In this document: in pieces, positions 49,037 to 56,918 of the stretch
How the letters are laid out: the number at the start of each line of letters is the position of its first letter
How positions within the stretch are numbered: position 1 is the stretch's first letter
NCBI GenBank assembly: GCA_958370325.1
Contig: CATXJW010000004.1
Location: forward strand, 1-64,000
DNA: 64,000 nt
Direction: 5' to 3'
Source of the DNA: an uncultured Collinsella sp.
GTDB lineage: Bacteria; Actinomycetota; Coriobacteriia; Coriobacteriales; Coriobacteriaceae
Position numbers and translations under genes: made by a program
The notes under the pieces: model-generated
What the model saw: the letters and a program-made list of their open reading frames with translations, nothing else
Told to the model about the DNA's origin: nothing
Database searches by the model: none

Positions 49037-49465
49037 ATGGTGACGCTCGAGACATTGAGCTATCTATCGACTGCTCCGGACCAGTTCATCGATATTACCG
49101 AAGACGTGCACGCTGCCATTGAACGCAGCTCGGTGACGAATGGCTTGGCAGCGATTATTTTGTCGCATACGACCTGTGGAATCGTGGTAAACGAGGGGCT
49201 GCCCTGCGTGGAGACGGATCTTATGGAGACGCTTGATCGCATCGCCCCGCTAGATGCCCCCTATGCGCATGCACACTTCCTGCCGAGCTATGGAGCCACC
49301 GGCAACAACTCCTGTGGGCATATCAAGAGCATGATTTGTGGAAACAGCTGCTTCTTTCCCGTCCAAGATGGCCACATCGTGTGTGGAGGTGCCCAGAACA
49401 TCTATCTTGCGGAGTTTGACGGTCCGCAGAAGCGAAAAGTGTACGTCGAGGTGCTGGGGGAGTAA
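49037..49465 (+). CDS. YjbQ/UPF0047 family protein
   Basis: The 142-residue protein has the YjbQ signature: ITEDVHAAIERSSVTNGLAAIILSHTTCGIVVNE, HAHFLPSYGATGNNSCGHIKSMICGNS, and IVCGGAQNIYLAEFDGPQKRKVYVEVLG. Family members show weak thiamine-phosphate-synthase-like activity, but their true role is unsettled. The metal-ligand His residues are present. The gene overlaps or nearly touches the previous stop (GTG 49031 or ATG 49037). Its inclusion in a sugar operon is unexplained. Confidence 0.85.
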   Translation: MVTLETLSYLSTAPDQFIDITEDVHAAIERSSVTNGLAAIILSHTTCGIVVNEGLPCVETDLMETLDRIAPLDAPYAHAHFLPSYGATGNNSCGHIKSMICGNSCFFPVQDGHIVCGGAQNIYLAEFDGPQKRKVYVEVLGE

Positions 49466-49498
49466 CGTCCCCGCGATAACCCTATGAAGGAGCACGTC

Positions 49499-50308
49499 AT
49501 GTCGTTTCTAACTTCGATGTTCAAGACCGAAAAGCCGGTTATCGGAATGCTGCACCTGCGTCCTCTGCCGGGCGATCCACTGTATTACCCGGGCGGAAGC
49601 GTGTCGCAGGTCGTGGAAGCCGCCAAGCGCGATCTCGAAGCGTTGCAACGGGGCGGTGTCGATGGCATTTTGATTACCAATGAGCTCTCGATGCCCTATG
49701 AGCAGCACGTTTCTCCCTCAACCCTTGCATCGATGGGCTATGTAATCGGGGCTCTGTCCCATGATTTGTCGACCCCTTGGGGAGCTGAAGTTATTTACGA
49801 TGGTGATGCCACAATCGAGCTGTGCGCTGCCGTCGATGCGCAGTTCACGCGCTGCAATTTTTGCGGTGCCTGGGCCGGTGATCTCGGGCTGATTAACCGA
49901 GATTTCGCTCATACCATGCGTCGCAAGACGGCGCTGCGCCTGGACGACCTCAAGCTTTTTCACTTCATCACGAGCGAGGGGGAGGTTTATCTCAACGACC
50001 GCACGACTGCGGACATTGCCGATTCACTTCTCTTTAATTGCCTTCCAGATGCGATGGTCATCGGCGGTTCGGCTGCCGGTCGTGGTGCTTCGGGCGAGCT
50101 TGCCGATGAGGTCCGCGAGCGTGTTGGCGAAGTGCCTGTGGTATGTGGCACCGGTTGTCGCGAAAATACCGTGGCTGACGTATTTGCTCACTACGATGGC
50201 GCGTTTGTCGGCACCTGCTTAAAGCACGACGGAAAGCTGGATGCCCCGGTTGATGTTGAGCGGGTAGTTCGTTTTATGGCTGCCGCTCGTACGGCGCGAG
50301 GGGAGTAG
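49499..50308 (+). CDS. BtpA/SgcQ family protein
   Basis: The 269-residue TIM-barrel protein has the BtpA family pattern: KPVIGMLHLRPLPGDPLYYPGG, GVDGILITNELSMPY, WGAEVIYDGDA and a final VVCGTGCRENTVADVFAHYDGAFVGTCLKHDG. BtpA is named for photosystem I assembly in cyanobacteria, but in other bacteria SgcQ-like members sit in sugar operons with kinases and epimerases; a phosphosugar-binding role is likely. AAGGAG precedes ATG 49499. Confidence 0.85.
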   Translation: MSFLTSMFKTEKPVIGMLHLRPLPGDPLYYPGGSVSQVVEAAKRDLEALQRGGVDGILITNELSMPYEQHVSPSTLASMGYVIGALSHDLSTPWGAEVIYDGDATIELCAAVDAQFTRCNFCGAWAGDLGLINRDFAHTMRRKTALRLDDLKLFHFITSEGEVYLNDRTTADIADSLLFNCLPDAMVIGGSAAGRGASGELADEVRERVGEVPVVCGTGCRENTVADVFAHYDGAFVGTCLKHDGKLDAPVDVERVVRFMAAARTARGE

Positions 50309-50314
50309 GCACCT

Positions 50315-51832
50315 ATGGCGTTCTATCTGGGTATTGATATTGGGACAAGCGCCTCTAAAGGCGTTTTAATCGATAATCGATGCAACATCGTTTGCCAGGC
50401 CTCTTGTGGACACGAGACGGACAACCCGCGTGATGGATGGTACCAGCATGATGCGGAGGCAGTTTGGTGGGGAGATTTTTGCCGCTTGTCGCGCGAGCTG
50501 GTGGTGCGATCGGGGGTTAATGCGGCGCAGATTGGATGCGTGGGCCTTTCCGCATTGGGTTGCGACTGCGTACCGGTCGATACCGAGTGCAACGCGCTGG
50601 CGCCCGCGATTTTATATGGAGTCGATGCACGTTCGAAGCCGCAGATTGACGAGCTTCTTTCCGAATATGGGCCAGATCGCGCACGCGAGCTTTTCGGGCA
50701 CGATCCCTGTTCGTCAGATATTGCTCCAAAGATCTTGTGGTTTAAGGAGAATATGCCCGAGGTGCACGAACGTGCCGCGAAGTTCCTGACGGCGTCATCG
50801 TTTCTGTGCGCGAAGTTGACGGGGCGTTTTACGGTGGACCGTTATTTGGCGGAGGATTTTCTTCCCCTATACGATCGCTACACTTGGAAGGTTGATGCTC
50901 GGGAATGTGATCGTTTCTGCCGGCCTGACCAGATGGCGGAGGTAATGTCGGCTACCGATATTGCCGGGGTGATTGCGCAGCGTGCGGCTGAGGCGACGGG
51001 GCTCGTGGCAGGGACACCTGTCTTGGTGGGAACGGGCGACTCTGGTGCCGAGGCCATTTCGACGGGTGTATTCCGTCCCGGCGATATGATGGTTCAGTTG
51101 GGGAGCACGGCGTATTTCATCTACTTAGCTGATCATATGGTCGATGATGCTCGCCTGTGGCCAGGGACGTTTATCATTCCCGGAACTTACGGGATCTGCG
51201 CGGGGACCAATACAGCGGGTGCACTCACATCGTGGCTGCGCCAAGAGCTGTATCGCGACGCCGTAGAGGCCGAGGGCCACGGTGGCCCCGATGCATATTC
51301 GGTTATGGCGCATGATGCCGCCGATGTGGCGCCGGGTGCCGATGGGCTCCTGTGTCTGCCGTACTTTGCGGGGGAGCGTACTCCGCTCAACGATCCCGAG
51401 GCGCGTGGCGTCTTCTTTGGCCTGACCGGAAGGCATACGCGAGCCCATATGGTTCGCGCCGCCTTGGAAGGCGTCGCGTATACCGTTGCATCCCATGTCG
51501 ACATTATCGAGCGAGAGCATGGACTGCCAATTGGGCGCATTATGCTTGTCGGAGGTGGAACCAAGAATCCAATTTGGATGCAAGCTATCGCCGACGTATG
51601 CGGGCGCGAGGTCTCGGTTGCCAAGGTTACGGTGGGCGCATGCTTCGGTGATGCCATTATGGCAGCTCTCGCAGGTGGCGCCTATGCATCATGGGATGAA
51701 CTCGCCCGAGTCCTTGGCGTTGCGCAAACAATCGTGCCCGATATGACTGCCCACGAGCTATATGCGTCGCGCCGTCATATCTTTGACGAATTGTATACAC
51801 GCAACCGTGATCTCATGCACGAATTGGTGTAA
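50315..51832 (+). CDS. FGGY-family carbohydrate kinase (xylulokinase-like)
   Basis: The 505-residue kinase has the FGGY halves: LGIDIGTSASKGVLID for phosphate binding, HDAEAVWWGDFCRLSREL, GLSALGCDCVPVD with the catalytic Asp region, VLVGTGDSGAEAISTGVFRPGDMMVQLGST, and LVGGGTKNPIWMQAIADV for adenosine binding. It looks most like xylulose kinase. It is the last gene of the operon, six bases after the BtpA gene. It may phosphorylate the sugar released late in the pathway, for example a pentulose. Confidence 0.9.
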   Translation: MAFYLGIDIGTSASKGVLIDNRCNIVCQASCGHETDNPRDGWYQHDAEAVWWGDFCRLSRELVVRSGVNAAQIGCVGLSALGCDCVPVDTECNALAPAILYGVDARSKPQIDELLSEYGPDRARELFGHDPCSSDIAPKILWFKENMPEVHERAAKFLTASSFLCAKLTGRFTVDRYLAEDFLPLYDRYTWKVDARECDRFCRPDQMAEVMSATDIAGVIAQRAAEATGLVAGTPVLVGTGDSGAEAISTGVFRPGDMMVQLGSTAYFIYLADHMVDDARLWPGTFIIPGTYGICAGTNTAGALTSWLRQELYRDAVEAEGHGGPDAYSVMAHDAADVAPGADGLLCLPYFAGERTPLNDPEARGVFFGLTGRHTRAHMVRAALEGVAYTVASHVDIIEREHGLPIGRIMLVGGGTKNPIWMQAIADVCGREVSVAKVTVGACFGDAIMAALAGGAYASWDELARVLGVAQTIVPDMTAHELYASRRHIFDELYTRNRDLMHELV

Positions 51833-51859
51833 TGCCGCCGAACTGTACCGCCTTCCAAT

Positions 51860-51900
51860 AGGGACTGCGTTGTGCGATTCGCATGTCCCTTGGCATTTTT
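51860..51900 (+). terminator. Terminator of the catabolic operon
   Basis: AGGGAC-T-GCG pairs with CGC-AT-GTCCCT (51860-51869 with 51880-51890) and a T-run follows at 51896-51900. It lies 28 bases after the FGGY kinase stop codon. Confidence 0.6.
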
Positions 51901-51911
51901 GCCCACAGGGG

Positions 51912-52694
51912 TTAGCGAAGGTCAAAAACAGAGCGCGCATTTGCTAAAACTGCCGATTCGATGCGCTTTATGTCACATTTTTTGAGCGAGGCGATGCGTT
52001 CTGAGGTCCTTGTGAGCGATCTGATGAGCGATTGCGCGCTTGTTTCTGTGTTTGGCTCGGCCGGCGCATCGGTCTCGAGCAGCAGACGGTCGAGTGGGAT
52101 CTGTCGGGCGTATTCACGACCGCGCTTGGTAGCGAGCATCCGCTCGTTCACGGAAAAATAGCAGCCTGCGTTTCGCGCGCGGACGAACTCGTTCGAGGTA
52201 CCGCTAAACCAGTGGAAGATGATAGCGGGGGAGTCGGGGCTTGGGGTGAGCAATTCATGTGACCCGAGGACGTCCGGCACGGTTCCTGCCGAACGAACGG
52301 CGTGAATTGATATCACGCGCCCGGCAAGAGGGTGCTGCACGAGTGCATCGCAGAGCCGGTCAAATGCCTGTACTTGTAGCGGCTCGCTTCCGGCAAAACT
52401 AGCGGAAAAGTCGAGCCCGACCTCGCCGATCAAGCGTTCTTGTGCAGCGACTTCGCAAAGCAGATTGATTTCAGCGTTGCCACATCGTCCGTCGGCGAGC
52501 CACCAGGGATGGAGGCCGATGCCGGCAAAGATATTTGAACGGTTGCAAGCGCGCTTCTTGGCGCGTGCAAAGTCGCGCGGATCGACGCCGCAGTCAAATA
52601 GAACCAGGTCCAGCGTCGTTGCCTCATCGGCAACGGCGTTCGGGTGAGACATTAAATCGAGATGACAGTGCGCATCAAACAGCTGCAGCTCCAT
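51912..52694 (-). CDS. TatD-family metal-dependent hydrolase/DNase
   Basis: The 260-residue protein has LFDAHCHLDLMSHP at the start (HxH metal motif), IGEVGLDFSASF with the bridging Glu, VISIHAVRS and FHWFSGT with barrel histidines, and LLLETDAPAEPN with the catalytic Asp. TatD proteins are 3'-5' exonucleases in DNA repair. ATG 52694 lies 15 bases after the stop of the TcdA gene, so the two are one transcript. Confidence 0.9.
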   Translation of the reverse strand: MELQLFDAHCHLDLMSHPNAVADEATTLDLVLFDCGVDPRDFARAKKRACNRSNIFAGIGLHPWWLADGRCGNAEINLLCEVAAQERLIGEVGLDFSASFAGSEPLQVQAFDRLCDALVQHPLAGRVISIHAVRSAGTVPDVLGSHELLTPSPDSPAIIFHWFSGTSNEFVRARNAGCYFSVNERMLATKRGREYARQIPLDRLLLETDAPAEPNTETSAQSLIRSLTRTSERIASLKKCDIKRIESAVLANARSVFDLR

Positions 52695-52708
52695 CGTGGC
52701 GTACCCTG

Positions 52709-53500
52709 TTAGTCCAAGCGCTGGCCGTCGGCGCGCACGCGTTCGCACCCGCGCCCGCTGATCTGGCGGATAACCTCGCCGGCGATCATCTGACCCATGA
52801 TGGGCGGCATAAAACTGGCGGTGCCCAACTCGGTGCGCTCGTGGATATTGGAAGGGTCGCGGGGCTGTGTCTTAACCGATTCCTCGCAGCTAAACAGTAC
52901 ATGTAGGCTCTTGATGCCGCGCTTCTTACATTCTTTGCGCATGATGCGGCTCATGGGGTCACGTACCGTATCGAAGATGTCGGCAAAGCGGAGGCACTCG
53001 GGATGGAGCTTGTTGGCCCCGCCCATGGAGCTAACCAAACGAATGCCGTGGTCCTGAGCATATTTGGCAATGGTAAGCTTTGCCGAAATGGTGTCGATGG
53101 CATCGACGACGTAGTCGAGCTTGCCGCCCGTCTGCTCCAAAACGCTCGCAAAGAACTCATCGATGTTGTCGCTCAGCAGGTATTCGGTGCGTTTGATAAC
53201 GGTGGCGGTGGGATTGATATCACCAATCATGGCTTCCATCACGTCAACCTTGCGCTTGCCGATGGTGCTGTGAAAGGCGATGGCCTGGCGATTGATATTG
53301 CTGGGCGCGATGATGTCCTTGTCCAGAATGACGAAATGGCCAATGCCGCCACGGGCAAGTGCCACGCAGCAGTTGGAGCCCACACCTCCGCAGCCGAGTA
53401 CCAGCACCGTGGCATCGGCGAGCTTGTCGAGTGCCTCGCGGCCCATGATGATTTCGAGCTTGGTATCGCGCGTCTCGACGAGTGCAGCAGTTTCGGCCAT
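52709..53500 (-). CDS. tcdA: tRNA threonylcarbamoyladenosine dehydratase (TcdA)
   Basis: TcdA is an E1-like enzyme that uses ATP to cyclise t6A to ct6A at tRNA position 37. The 263-residue protein has the nucleotide loop VLVLGCGGVGSNCCVALARGGIG, DKDIIAPSNINRQ, VVDAIDTISAKL and the MRKECKKRGIKSLHVLFSCEE region typical of TcdA, and not of ThiF or MoeB. It lacks C-terminal zinc cysteines, as TcdA does. It is the first gene of a two-gene operon with tatD. Confidence 0.92.
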   Translation of the reverse strand: MAETAALVETRDTKLEIIMGREALDKLADATVLVLGCGGVGSNCCVALARGGIGHFVILDKDIIAPSNINRQAIAFHSTIGKRKVDVMEAMIGDINPTATVIKRTEYLLSDNIDEFFASVLEQTGGKLDYVVDAIDTISAKLTIAKYAQDHGIRLVSSMGGANKLHPECLRFADIFDTVRDPMSRIMRKECKKRGIKSLHVLFSCEESVKTQPRDPSNIHERTELGTASFMPPIMGQMIAGEVIRQISGRGCERVRADGQRLD

Positions 53501-53587
53501 AGATATCCTCCGATGGGGAAGCGATTCATGTTTTAACTATCGCCATTATAGGTATTATCGCGATTCCATTTGAGCCCTCGGCGTTTG

Positions 53588-53616
53588 TTGAAATGAGGCA
53601 GGGATTCGCATAAGAT
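53588..53616 (+). promoter_or_regulatory. Promoter of a candidate small RNA
   Basis: TTGAAA (53588-53593) and TAAGAT (53611-53616) are exactly 17 bp apart, on the plus strand in a region with no plus-strand gene until 53799. Confidence 0.6.
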
Positions 53617-53622
53617 TGAAGC

Positions 53623-53716
53623 AGATGGCACCCGTTGCCGCGGGTTAGCCAACTCCGAAACACGTTTGTAGCGTGAGAAGCAGCCGTCTTCGCATTACGC
53701 GGGGCGGCTATTTTTT
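53623..53716 (+). ncRNA. Candidate free-standing small RNA, about 94 nt
   Basis: Between a good promoter and a terminator the sequence can fold into three successive hairpins. The first is TGGC-A-CCCG with CGGG-TTA-GCCA (53626-53651). The second is CACG with CGTG around TTTGTAG (53661-53675). The last is AGCCGTCTT with GGGGCGGCT (53682-53709), followed by TTTTTT. There is no reading frame of note. It does not show the conserved bases of SRP RNA, 6S RNA, tmRNA or the riboswitches I know. The terminator ends about 80 bases before the SdpR-like gene, so it could also be that gene's leader from an upstream promoter. Confidence 0.5.
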
Positions 53717-53726
53717 GAGTGTAAGA

Positions 53727-53764
53727 TTAGATAATTAGACAAGCATCTAAATATCGAGTATAGT
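53727..53764 (+). promoter_or_regulatory. Promoter and candidate operator of the sdpR-sdpI-like pair
   Basis: TTAGAC (53735-53740) and TATAGT (53759-53764) are 18 bp apart. TTAGAT (53727-53732) and ATCTAA (53745-53750) form an inverted repeat that embraces the -35, suitable for autorepression by the ArsR-family regulator downstream. Confidence 0.55.
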
Positions 53765-53798
53765 GTGCGCGTCGTGAAAGATAGTGAGAGGAGGTTCT

Positions 53799-54077
53799 AT
53801 GCCGGGAGAGGGATTTAAGGCGCTGGCGGATCCAACGCGGCGGCGCATTTTGGAGCTGCTGCGCGAGGGCAACCGCACGGCAGGGGAGCTTGCCGAGCAT
53901 TTTGACATCAGCAAGCCGTCCCTTAGCCATCATTTGGCAACGCTCAAAAACGCCGGGTTGGTGACCGATGAGCGCCATGGTCAAAACATCGTATACAGCT
54001 TAAACACCACCGTCATGCAGGACTTGATCGGTTGGTTTATGGGCTTTACAAACACTGAAGGTGATGAGGATGAATAA
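53799..54077 (+). CDS. sdpR: ArsR-family autorepressor, SdpR-like
   Basis: The 92-residue protein is a small winged-helix repressor: FKALADPTRRRILELLREGNRTAGELAEHFDISKPSLSHHLATLKNAGLVTDERHGQNIVYSL. It lacks metal-binding cysteines, as SdpR does. GAGGAGG precedes ATG 53799. Its stop overlaps the start of an SdpI-family gene, the arrangement known from Bacillus, where SdpR represses its own operon until SdpI captures it at the membrane. Confidence 0.9.
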   Translation: MPGEGFKALADPTRRRILELLREGNRTAGELAEHFDISKPSLSHHLATLKNAGLVTDERHGQNIVYSLNTTVMQDLIGWFMGFTNTEGDEDE

Positions 54078-54774
54078 CGAAAACAAGGGCATTCACGCCA
54101 CGGGGGTATCGTCGCGCGTGTGGATTGCGCTGGTCGCTCTATGCGTCGCCAATGTCGCAGCGCATCTGATAGTGATGCCGAGCTTGCCTGCGCAGATTCC
54201 CACACACTGGGGCGCGAACGGCGCCGTCGACGGTTGGGGCCCTAGCTGGATGGCCTCCGCGCTCGGCGTGCTGCCTCTGGCGCTTCTCGCAATGTTCTGC
54301 GTGGTGCCGCGCATCGATCCCAAAGGTGAGGCATATCGAACCTCCGGCAAGTTCTATCAGGGCTTCGTAATCGCCTTCACCTTGTTCATGTGTGCCATAA
54401 GCTGGTTGGGTGAGCTTACGGTCTGGGGCGTGGTGCCGGCGGTCGGTTCGGTCAACGTGCTGATTTCCGGTGCTATCGGTTTGCTGTTCATCGGCGTAGG
54501 CAACTACTTGCCGCGTGTGAAGCAGAACTATACGCTCGGTATCAAGACGCCCTGGGCGCTTGCCGATCCCGAGAACTGGCGCCGTACGCAGCGTTTTGGC
54601 GGTGCCTGCTTTATGGTGCTGGGTATTGGACTGATTGTGATGGGCGTGGCGGGTAGCATGCTTTCGAGTGAAGTCGTCGCCGCGGTGATTGCGGTTCTGG
54701 CGTTTGGTTCAGCTGGAGCTGCCTACGTCTATTCGTATCTGCTGTGGCGCAAATCGCAGCGAGCCGTTCGCTAA
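54070..54774 (+). CDS. sdpI: SdpI-family membrane protein
   Basis: The 234-residue protein has six or so membrane helices. Its family marks are MPSLPAQIPTHWGANGAVDGWGP (DUF1648-type N-terminus) and NYLPRVKQNYTLGIKTPWALADPENWRRTQRFGG (SdpI core). SdpI gives immunity to the SdpC toxin in Bacillus and also acts as a signal receptor. No sdpC-like gene is in the window, so here it may protect against toxins of neighbours or serve envelope-stress sensing. ATG 54070 overlaps the sdpR stop by eight bases. Confidence 0.9.
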   Translation: MNNENKGIHATGVSSRVWIALVALCVANVAAHLIVMPSLPAQIPTHWGANGAVDGWGPSWMASALGVLPLALLAMFCVVPRIDPKGEAYRTSGKFYQGFVIAFTLFMCAISWLGELTVWGVVPAVGSVNVLISGAIGLLFIGVGNYLPRVKQNYTLGIKTPWALADPENWRRTQRFGGACFMVLGIGLIVMGVAGSMLSSEVVAAVIAVLAFGSAGAAYVYSYLLWRKSQRAVR

Positions 54775-54838
54775 GGTTGCGGAAAACTAGCGTACGCAGT
54801 TCATAGTATGTTCCGGGGGACTTTTCCCAGGTAGTATT

Positions 54839-54868
54839 AGGGGGTGTGGGCAACCATGCCCCTTTTTC
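54839..54868 (+). terminator. Terminator of the sdpR-sdpI pair
   Basis: AGGGGGTGTGG pairs with CCATGCCCCT around GCAA (internal mismatch) and is followed by TTTTT, 62 bases after the stop codon. Confidence 0.75.
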
Positions 54869-54958
54869 GTTAAGCTTCAGAGCTGGTTTCCTCATTTCGT
54901 TTCCACTAAAGCGAATCAAGAATAGGGAAACAGCAGGTAGAAAGGATAAAACAGGCAA

Positions 54959-56638
54959 ATGGCGGAGTTTATCTACCAGATGTATCAGGCTCGTAAGGCC
55001 CATGGCGACAAGGTGATTCTTGACGACGTGACCCTGAGCTTCTATCCCGGTGCCAAGATCGGCGTCGTGGGTCCCAACGGCATGGGTAAGTCGACCCTGC
55101 TCAAGATTATGGCCGGTATCGAGGAGGTCTCCAACGGCGATGCCAGGCTTACCCCCGGCTACACCGTGGGCATCCTGCAGCAGGAGCCGCCGCTCGACGA
55201 CGACAAAACCGTCATCGAGAACGTGCGCATGGCGTTTGGCGATATGATCGCCAAGGTCGATCGCTTCAATAAGATCGGCGAGGAGATGTGCGACCCGGAT
55301 TGCGACATGGATGCCCTCATGGCCGAGATGGGCAAGCTCCAGGACGAGATCGATGCCGCCGACGGCTGGGATATCGATTCCAAGCTCGGCCAGGCCATGG
55401 ACGCCCTGCAGCTGCCCGATTCTGACATGCCGGTCAACGTGCTTTCCGGCGGCGAGCGCCGTCGCGTGGCCCTGTGCAAGCTGCTGCTCGAGGCTCCCGA
55501 CCTGCTGCTGCTCGACGAGCCCACGAACCACCTGGACGCCGAGTCGATCCTGTGGCTCGAGCACTTCCTGCACAACTACCAGGGCGCCGTTCTGGCCGTC
55601 ACGCACGATCGCTACTTCCTGGATAACGTTGCCGAGTGGATCTGCGAGGTCGACCGTGGTCACCTTTATCCCTACAAGGGCAACTACTCCACGTATCTGG
55701 AGACCAAGGCCGCCCGTATCGAGGCTCAGGGTAACCGCGATGCCAAGCTCGCCAAACGCATGGAGGCCGAGCTCGAGTGGGTGCGCAGCTCGCCCAAGGC
55801 CCGTCAGGCCAAGAACAAGGCCCGTCTGGCTCGCTACGAGGAGATGGAGGCCGAGGCCCGCGCAAGCCAGAAGCTCGACTGGACCGACATCCGCATCCCT
55901 GTGGGCCCGCGTCTGGGCAACAAGGTGCTCGAGGCCCATCATCTGCATAAGGAGTTCGATGGCCGTGTGCTCATCGATGACCTTTCGTTCACCCTGCCGC
56001 GCAACGGCATCGTGGGCGTCATCGGCCCCAACGGCGTCGGTAAGACCACGCTGTTCAAGACGATTGTGGGTCTGGAGCCGCTGACTTCGGGCGAGCTCGA
56101 GGTGGGCGAGACCGTCAAAATCTCTTACGTCGATCAGAACCGTTCCGGCATCGACCCCGACAAGAACCTATGGGAGGTCGTCTCGGACGGCCTGGACCAC
56201 ATGATGGTCGGCGAGACCGAGGTTCCGAGCCGCGCTTATGTGGCGAGCTTTGGCTTTAAGGGCCAGGACCAGCAGAAGCGCGCTGGCGTACTCTCCGGTG
56301 GCGAGCGCAACCGTCTGAACTTGGCGCTTACGCTCAAGCAGGGCGGCAACCTGCTGCTCCTCGACGAGCCCACGAACGACCTCGACGTCGAGACGCTGTC
56401 CTCGCTCGAAGCGGCGCTGCTCGAGTTCCCGGGCTGCTCGGTGGTCATTAGCCACGACCGTATGTTCCTGGACCGCGTCGCCACGCACATTCTGGCGTGG
56501 GAGGGCACCGACGAGAATCCGGGCAACTGGTATTGGTTCGAGGGCAACTTCGAGGCCTATCAGGCCAACCGCATCGAGCGCCTGGGCGAGGACGCAGCCC
56601 AGCCGCATCGCATTCACCGCAAGCTGACGCGTGACTAG
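54959..56638 (+). CDS. ettA: Energy-dependent translational throttle protein EttA (ABC-F)
   Basis: EttA binds the ribosomal E site and gates entry into elongation according to the ATP/ADP ratio. The 559-residue protein has two ABC ATPase domains: Walker A GPNGMGKST and GPNGVGKTT, signatures LSGGERRRVALCKLL and LSGGERNRLNLALTL, and Walker B LLLDEPTNHLDAESILWLEHFL and LLLDEPTNDLDVETLSSLE. Between them lie the arm and the basic linker SSPKARQAKNKARLARYEEM. There are no membrane helices. A terminator follows. Other ABC-F factors are less similar in the linker. Confidence 0.95.
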   Translation: MAEFIYQMYQARKAHGDKVILDDVTLSFYPGAKIGVVGPNGMGKSTLLKIMAGIEEVSNGDARLTPGYTVGILQQEPPLDDDKTVIENVRMAFGDMIAKVDRFNKIGEEMCDPDCDMDALMAEMGKLQDEIDAADGWDIDSKLGQAMDALQLPDSDMPVNVLSGGERRRVALCKLLLEAPDLLLLDEPTNHLDAESILWLEHFLHNYQGAVLAVTHDRYFLDNVAEWICEVDRGHLYPYKGNYSTYLETKAARIEAQGNRDAKLAKRMEAELEWVRSSPKARQAKNKARLARYEEMEAEARASQKLDWTDIRIPVGPRLGNKVLEAHHLHKEFDGRVLIDDLSFTLPRNGIVGVIGPNGVGKTTLFKTIVGLEPLTSGELEVGETVKISYVDQNRSGIDPDKNLWEVVSDGLDHMMVGETEVPSRAYVASFGFKGQDQQKRAGVLSGGERNRLNLALTLKQGGNLLLLDEPTNDLDVETLSSLEAALLEFPGCSVVISHDRMFLDRVATHILAWEGTDENPGNWYWFEGNFEAYQANRIERLGEDAAQPHRIHRKLTRD

Positions 56639-56648
56639 TAGCAAGTAG

Positions 56649-56677
56649 AAAGGCCGCCAGCAAGGGCGGCCTTTCTT
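56649..56677 (+). terminator. Terminator of ettA
   Basis: AAAGGCCGCC (56649-56658) pairs perfectly with GGCGGCCTTT (56665-56674) around 6 bases; CTTG follows. It is 10 bases after the stop codon. The next 240 bases are AT-rich, with TATAGAAT near 56870-56878 as a possible -10 for the following gene. Confidence 0.8.
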
Positions 56678-56918
56678 GTAGCAATTGCACTGCAGCTATG
56701 CCCTGGCTGCTGGTTTGATTCATAATCAAAGTCATCTCTTTGGGATTAAAGCCCGTTTTTGCTATGAGTGATTTTCTAATTCCGTTTAAAACGTAAAGAC
56801 GTATTGGGTTACAAGGACATAAGCAAATCGAATTGAAATATAACCAGTGCTGTAACGTTTCAAAAAAGGTTATAGAATAGGAGTATCTTATAAGTCGCTC
56901 CTCTAGAAAGAGGAACAT

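Noticed and set aside
53623..53716. SRP RNA (ffs) reading of the candidate small RNA
   Set aside because: A GAAGCAGCC string is present, but the GGAA tetraloop stem and the symmetric loop of SRP RNA cannot be formed.
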